Positions 61,101-64,000 of a stretch of DNA of 64,000 bases are shown here, piece after piece. The stretch comes from an uncultured Eubacterium sp. Lineage in GTDB: Bacteria > Bacillota > Clostridia > Oscillospirales > Acutalibacteraceae. Below the pieces are notes generated by a model. The model had not been told where the DNA came from, ran no database searches, and saw only the letters and a program-made list of their open reading frames with translations. Each line of letters begins with the position of its first letter. Within the stretch, counting starts at the first letter, position 1. The translations under genes and the position numbers were made by a program. The DNA lies in the NCBI GenBank assembly GCA_934561395.1, contig CAKTGF010000004.1, forward strand, positions 224,397 to 288,396, written 5' to 3'.

Positions 61101-62141
61101 GAAGAAATCGGTTACCATATCGGAAACATTTACGCTTTCGTTACCTGCCGCTATAAAGGATACTGCGCCCATTTTGCCCAGCTTGTTAAACAGCTCCTCA
61201 AAAACTGTTTTTTCGCTGAGGTCGCCGTAGCCGCCCCATGAATTGTTAATCGCAACAACATTGGCGCCCAATTTCATGGCTCTGTAAACATAATCATAAG
61301 CAGCTATTACATCATCTGTTTCGCCGCTGCCCCCATCGTCAAGCCACTTAACGGCCATAATTTTAACATTGCTTTTGTTAACGCCGCTTATGCCCTTTTG
61401 ATTGTCTGCCGTGCCTGCAATAATGCCTGCAACATGTGTGCCGTGACCGTTATCGTCAAGGGGCGACAAATCATCGTTTGTGCCTGTAAAATCATAACCG
61501 TATTTGCCCAGGAGTTTTGAGCCGTAGGGGTTAACCCAAAGTGAATCCTGCAAATCCTCGTTGGTGTAATCAATACCTGTGTCAAGCACGGCAACAATCT
61601 GTTCCTTGTCAGACTTTGCGGCAGCGTCCCAAAGATATTCAGGGTTAATGTCAAGCCCTGCCGTTCCGCCGTTTTGACCCTTGTTGTCAAGCGCCCATTG
61701 GTACTTGCTGTAGGTGTCGTCTGTAATGTCGCTTGCTTTCATTATGTAGTTTGGGAAAACATATTTTACCCTTTGATTTTTAGCAAGCTTTTTCATAATC
61801 TGCTCTGTATCAAGGGTGTTCGATTTAAAGGTTGCTATTTTAACATCATCAATTTCGTTTTGTGAGGACTGAGTGTAGGCACTGTCCCCGCTGAAATCGT
61901 AGGTGCTTGCAACGGTAAGGTATTTTCCGAAGGTGGCAGTTGCACTCTTCATTTCCTTATCTGTAATACCGCCGTCCAAAACGGCAATAGCCTCGCCCTT
62001 CACATACTGTGCGTTTGAGGAAATTGGGGCTGTTTTTTCCTTAACCTTGGCGAAAGCCGCCGTGCCGGGAAGTGCAACGCAGCTTGCCACCATCATTAAG
62101 GCTAAAAAAGCCGACATGGATTTTTTGAATATTTTTTTCAT
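58131..62141 (-). CDS. Large secreted subtilisin-family (S8) protease with kelch-like and FnIII domains
   Basis: A 1,336-aa exported protease. Signal peptide about 1-31; I9-like propeptide about 45-137; catalytic Asp187 (AVLDTGIDYTNEDL), His233 (DNGHGTHVAGI), oxyanion Asn region (FIAAGNES) and Ser614 (NGTSMATPY). An extra module of about 200 residues (about 405-605) lies just before the Ser. C-terminal to it: kelch-like propeller repeats (about 740-1060; YNGAIYLMGGYDY, GSKLVYAYGTNG), a bacterial-repeat-like domain, then two fibronectin III domains (from about 1160). No LPXTG. AAAGGAGC precedes the ATG. Confidence 0.93.
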   Translation of the reverse strand: MKKIFKKSMSAFLALMMVASCVALPGTAAFAKVKEKTAPISSNAQYVKGEAIAVLDGGITDKEMKSATATFGKYLTVASTYDFSGDSAYTQSSQNEIDDVKIATFKSNTLDTEQIMKKLAKNQRVKYVFPNYIMKASDITDDTYSKYQWALDNKGQNGGTAGLDINPEYLWDAAAKSDKEQIVAVLDTGIDYTNEDLQDSLWVNPYGSKLLGKYGYDFTGTNDDLSPLDDNGHGTHVAGIIAGTADNQKGISGVNKSNVKIMAVKWLDDGGSGETDDVIAAYDYVYRAMKLGANVVAINNSWGGYGDLSEKTVFEELFNKLGKMGAVSFIAAGNESVNVSDMVTDFFSDEALYNIPAVCESDYAVVVGASNENDALTSFSNYSKDCVDIAAPGADILSTVSYNCFNPTIYTAEQRNAVCSNYQDYEDNLSSGEFGSYTVSSYNDTWQEISSDAKAELDTKYFGAGTSGKSLKFTTSDTNGDASHYAMEIPYTLDDETQNYSYSFMISATGNVNVSLLNVPADCSIKEAINDAFVDAKYASTGNDYWDHLYADVDVALETKEFGYKADKNRKLMLILEPVNSNEEISVNIDDLAVSKQGVDSKEFGKYDFYNGTSMATPYAVGAYALIKNAYTDSSTLEAVNILKNTGRHSDALVGYTENARVLSLDKTTEFPPMVLGAAYNKNGNLEINGSFTSDTAVTVNGTAVEPLSYTKNRIIIADNNYSTTKITISASNQYGSNEKTVLVSNKTKLTKKKNMTVPEFDGSTYFLPAGSQTWVVTQNGNIGYIIPDPSNNNLASFATEMQQIDLAALFDEPGEFNTVDAAAYLNGKIYFIASNYSTTSNGVSIGSDVSFGYYDLNSDKTVLVTELPYSGDNSLSSLEGYSLVTYNGAIYLMGGYDYVKSAFSNKVYKFDFSKSQFVDTCKELPESRAYGKAIQYGSKLVYAYGTNGTDQMPAFMVFDGKNWTKSSVALDSDDFDLVYFSDRKEVKVFNGDVSIGNGNVICMGSYIYGYGDIYSYNADSDKFVKFSKCLSNSTGVAKNAYMTTVDGLLVAYVVGGNEEMPEITGYQTSLKTDYAQINTGTNKYADLYADTSLAMYGDTVNVTAVPNSGYAINYISVNGKKYSAKGKAGKFTLPVTVNSSEMNIAVSAKRVAPADVTSVKASSVTSSSVTLSWGKSKNAEGYVIQEYVNSGWKTVKTIKSASATSAKISVKPGAHKYRVRAYSVYSNTKQYSSGASVNVYIPTQQSIKSLTAAANGFTVKFAKDTKATGYQIQYSTSSKFNGATTKTLTSNKTASYTAKSLSKGKKYYVRVRSYKVVNGKKVYGKWSAYKSVTTK

Positions 62142-62175
62142 AAATATGCTCCTTTCGATTTTTTATTTCATCTTG

Positions 62176-62204
62176 AAAATAGCATAAATGTAACAAATTG
62201 GCAA
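62176..62204 (-). promoter_or_regulatory. Promoter of the subtilase gene
   Basis: TTGCCA (62199-62204), 17-nt spacer, TATTTT (62176-62181) with TG at the extended -10 position. Confidence 0.55.
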
Positions 62205-62229
62205 TACTCTTTAAATTATTTAAGATTTA

Positions 62230-62742
62230 TTAAGAACGGCGCTTTTTCTTCTTTTGATAAATGATTATAAGCATTGACAAAAGCGCCTCGTAAACAACAA
62301 AAATCAAATTGGCAAGCAAAAGCAATATTAAAACGGTCAGCTTGCCAAAAATTTTTTCAATGGGCACCATGAACAAATAAACCAGCAGCGCCTGGCTTGA
62401 TACAATACCGAAGTTAAAAATAATCAGCTTTGTAAGGTATGACAGCGCCTTGGGCTTGATTTTATTTAGGCTGTCCCTGATTATGGGGTAGTAGCCAAAG
62501 AAGAAAATATACGTAAGTGCACATTCCTTGTCGGGCAGGGCAAAAACTGTGATTATACTTACTGCGGCATAGCAAATAAGAGCCGTTTTTTTGTCGGCAA
62601 AATCACAGATTATAATCATCAGCAGCCCTGTAATAATTGGCGCAACATAGGTAAACACCCATAATACCGAGCCCAAAAGCATAATAACGATTGACACCCC
62701 TGCCATAACCCCGGCAAGGGCGGTTTGCTTTGATTTTTTCAT
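62230..62742 (-). CDS. Unknown integral membrane protein
   Basis: A 170-aa protein with five to six helices filling nearly its full length and a strongly basic end (YQKKKKRRS). The segment YIFFFGYYPIIRDSLNKIKP followed by LTKLIIFNFG is a recognisable pattern of an uncharacterised Firmicutes family of small membrane proteins; an ECF S-component-like fold is possible. There is no nearby partner that reveals a role. It may be read from the gap shared with the divergent lipoprotein gene. Confidence 0.7.
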   Translation of the reverse strand: MKKSKQTALAGVMAGVSIVIMLLGSVLWVFTYVAPIITGLLMIIICDFADKKTALICYAAVSIITVFALPDKECALTYIFFFGYYPIIRDSLNKIKPKALSYLTKLIIFNFGIVSSQALLVYLFMVPIEKIFGKLTVLILLLLANLIFVVYEALLSMLIIIYQKKKKRRS

Positions 62743-62836
62743 AATGCACCCCCCTTATTTTGATTTTACATATTTTTTGCCATTTGTAAACAAAGTGTTT
62801 CAAAAGTTAATAAATTTTCAATTTTTTCCTATACTA

Positions 62837-62865
62837 TTTACTTTTGCACGGTTAAAATGTATAAT
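62837..62865 (+). promoter_or_regulatory. Promoter of the Thr-rich lipoprotein gene
   Basis: TTTACT (62837-62842), 17-nt spacer, TATAAT (62860-62865). Confidence 0.65.
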
Positions 62866-62900
62866 TAACTTAAATCAATTTTTAACAAGAGGTGTTATTA

Positions 62901-63872
62901 TTGAAAAAGACAATAGCAATAGCCCTTGCGCTTTCAGTTGCTGTTTGTGCGGCACTCTCCGCCTGCTCAGGCAATAAGGAAAATACAACCGCAAGCCCAA
63001 GCGGCTTAGGCGATTCTGACAATGTTTACAGCCTTGATGAAGCAATTACAGTTACGGATGAGGACGGTAACGCCGTAACAGACGAAAACGGCGAGGTTTT
63101 AACAACAATAGTCAATGTTCAATATGACGGCGACGGTATCGGCCATGTTATTGATAAAGACGGCAACCCGGTAACAGACGCCGGTGGTAACGAGGTCACA
63201 CTTACAACTCAACCCTCAACCGATGACAGCAACGATGACGACGGCAAGGTTCCTACAACCGCAAAGCACACCACAACTGAAACCACAACCGTTAAGCCAA
63301 GCGGCAACGAAAACACCACCAGCAGCGAGCACACTACAATTAAGCCGGAAAACAACAAGGTTCCCTCAACCTCTGCAACAGGCGAGGCGGTAACAATTTC
63401 GTCAGCTGACCAGCAGGCAATTAAATCTATGCTTGAGGTTCCGTATCTTTATAAGGCAAGTTACGAAAACGCTGACGGCGTGCCACTTATTCTTGCAAAG
63501 CATGCGGCACTGTGGATGGCCGAAAGAGAGCATCTTAACACCAGTAACTATGCGTCACAGTCAATAGTTCTTGATTTGTTTGCATATTTCGGTCAAACGG
63601 TTATCAACTTTAAAACCAACTGCAACACTGAAAGCACCTGCCCTAACATAAAATACATTTCAAACAGCGATTCCTTCAAAATCAGCGATTTTGAAAATTC
63701 AACCCACACGGTTTCAATTAAAAAGGTTGAATACTTGGGCAACAACAACTATTACAAGGTAACCGCCAGCGTAAGCGGCGTTAAAAATGTTAAAACAGTT
63801 GTGGCTGTTATGCAAAAAAACAGGCTTGATTCAAGCCTCGGCTTCAGCGTTAAGGCATTAAAATGGAGTTAA
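62901..63872 (+). CDS. Secreted lipoprotein with Thr-rich linker
   Basis: A 323-aa protein. Signal peptide with lipobox LSACSG, so anchored to the outer face. Residues about 30-95 contain two similar modules (TDEDGNAVTDENGEVLTT and IDKDGNPVTDAGGNEVTLTT). Then a Thr/Ser/Asn/Lys linker (about 100-165; KHTTTETTTVKPSGN) and a C-terminal globular domain with helical and beta parts (about 170-323). The TTG at 62901 follows AGAGGTG at good spacing; GTG 62892 overlaps that site. Function is unknown. Confidence 0.75.
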   Translation: MKKTIAIALALSVAVCAALSACSGNKENTTASPSGLGDSDNVYSLDEAITVTDEDGNAVTDENGEVLTTIVNVQYDGDGIGHVIDKDGNPVTDAGGNEVTLTTQPSTDDSNDDDGKVPTTAKHTTTETTTVKPSGNENTTSSEHTTIKPENNKVPSTSATGEAVTISSADQQAIKSMLEVPYLYKASYENADGVPLILAKHAALWMAEREHLNTSNYASQSIVLDLFAYFGQTVINFKTNCNTESTCPNIKYISNSDSFKISDFENSTHTVSIKKVEYLGNNNYYKVTASVSGVKNVKTVVAVMQKNRLDSSLGFSVKALKWS

Positions 63873-63888
63873 AATAAAATCACATTAC

Positions 63889-63929
63889 AAAACCGCTTGC
63901 GCAGTGTTATGCAGGCGGTTTTCCTTTTG
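63889..63929 (+). terminator. Terminator after the lipoprotein gene
   Basis: AAAACCGCTTGC / GCAGGCGGTTTT stem with a 10-nt loop, then CCTTTTG. Confidence 0.8.
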
Positions 63930-63945
63930 TTTGCAACAAAGAGAA

Positions 63946-63964
63946 CCACCTGCTATGCAGGTGG
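63946..63964. repeat. Short perfect hairpin near the window end
   Basis: CCACCTGC / GCAGGTGG with loop TAT. It resembles subterminal hairpins of IS200/IS605-type elements, and the 3' arm repeats the TATGCAGG core of the terminator just upstream. Nothing more can be said without the flanking sequence. Confidence 0.35.
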
Positions 63965-64000
63965 GAAAGGAAAAGCTTTAGCGAGGAAAGAAGTGACAAA

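Noticed and set aside
1..64000. CRISPR array, prophage or integrated element
   Set aside because: No regularly spaced repeats, integrase, phage structural genes or direct-repeat attachment sites were seen.

Overview
The window looks like a chromosomal segment of a low-to-mid-GC Gram-positive of the Clostridia, probably Ruminococcaceae/Oscillospiraceae-like; the taxon is inferred, since no rRNA is present. Reasons: sigma-A type promoters, strong Shine-Dalgarno sites often paired with TTG starts, a scpA-scpB-DUF2953-gerW-dacF-rluB block typical of spore-forming Firmicutes, lipobox and Sec signal peptides, and a Tad pilus locus without a secretin. No phage, transposase gene or CRISPR array is visible.

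Layout. 1-2.6 kb: a heterodimeric ABC exporter (second subunit cut by the window edge). 2.7-6.4 kb: a Gfo/Idh/MocA oxidoreductase with a membrane-bound LuxR-type regulator, tRNA-Leu(CAG), and an M24 peptidase. 6.5-10.3 kb: an old-yellow-enzyme/FadH-like flavoprotein and two unknown membrane proteins. 10.5-12 kb: a GPH-family symporter. 12.1-16.8 kb: a divergent sialic-acid (nan) cluster, with nanA leading a coupled operon of three little-known proteins on one side and nanE-nanK on the other. 17-18.3 kb: an AGCS amino-acid symporter. 18.4-28.8 kb: up to twelve closely spaced minus-strand genes (lipoprotein, response regulator, histidine kinase, yqhQ, prmC, M50 protease, scpA, scpB, DUF2953, gerW, dacF, rluB). 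29-29.7 kb: a 51-codon gene too short for usual gene calling and a strongly structured non-coding element, probably a minus-strand small RNA. 29.7-33.3 kb: iscS-iscU-nadA-mnmA, linking sulfur mobilisation, Fe-S assembly, NAD synthesis and tRNA thiolation. 33.5-50.2 kb: a Tad/Flp pilus locus. 50.5-52.5 kb: a GT-C-like membrane protein plus GtrA. 52.5-58 kb: an arabinose operon (ribulokinase, araA, araD) followed by a secreted VanW protein. 58.1-63.9 kb: a large subtilase, a membrane protein and a Thr-rich lipoprotein.

The most unusual object is the 2,606-residue protein at 34413-42233. It begins like a TadE/TadG minor pilin, but most of its length is a repetitive beta-solenoid-like body flanked by four CxxC...CxxC zinc-ribbon-like modules. 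It is the last gene of the pilus locus, which also carries a DivIVA-like coiled-coil gene and a DUF192 gene. The locus encodes prepilin peptidase, Flp pilin, TadE, CpaB, CpaE, TadA ATPase, TadB and TadC, so the giant protein could be a pilus-tip or cell-surface structure. The second candidate for something undescribed is the bistable RNA-like element at about 29378-29600.
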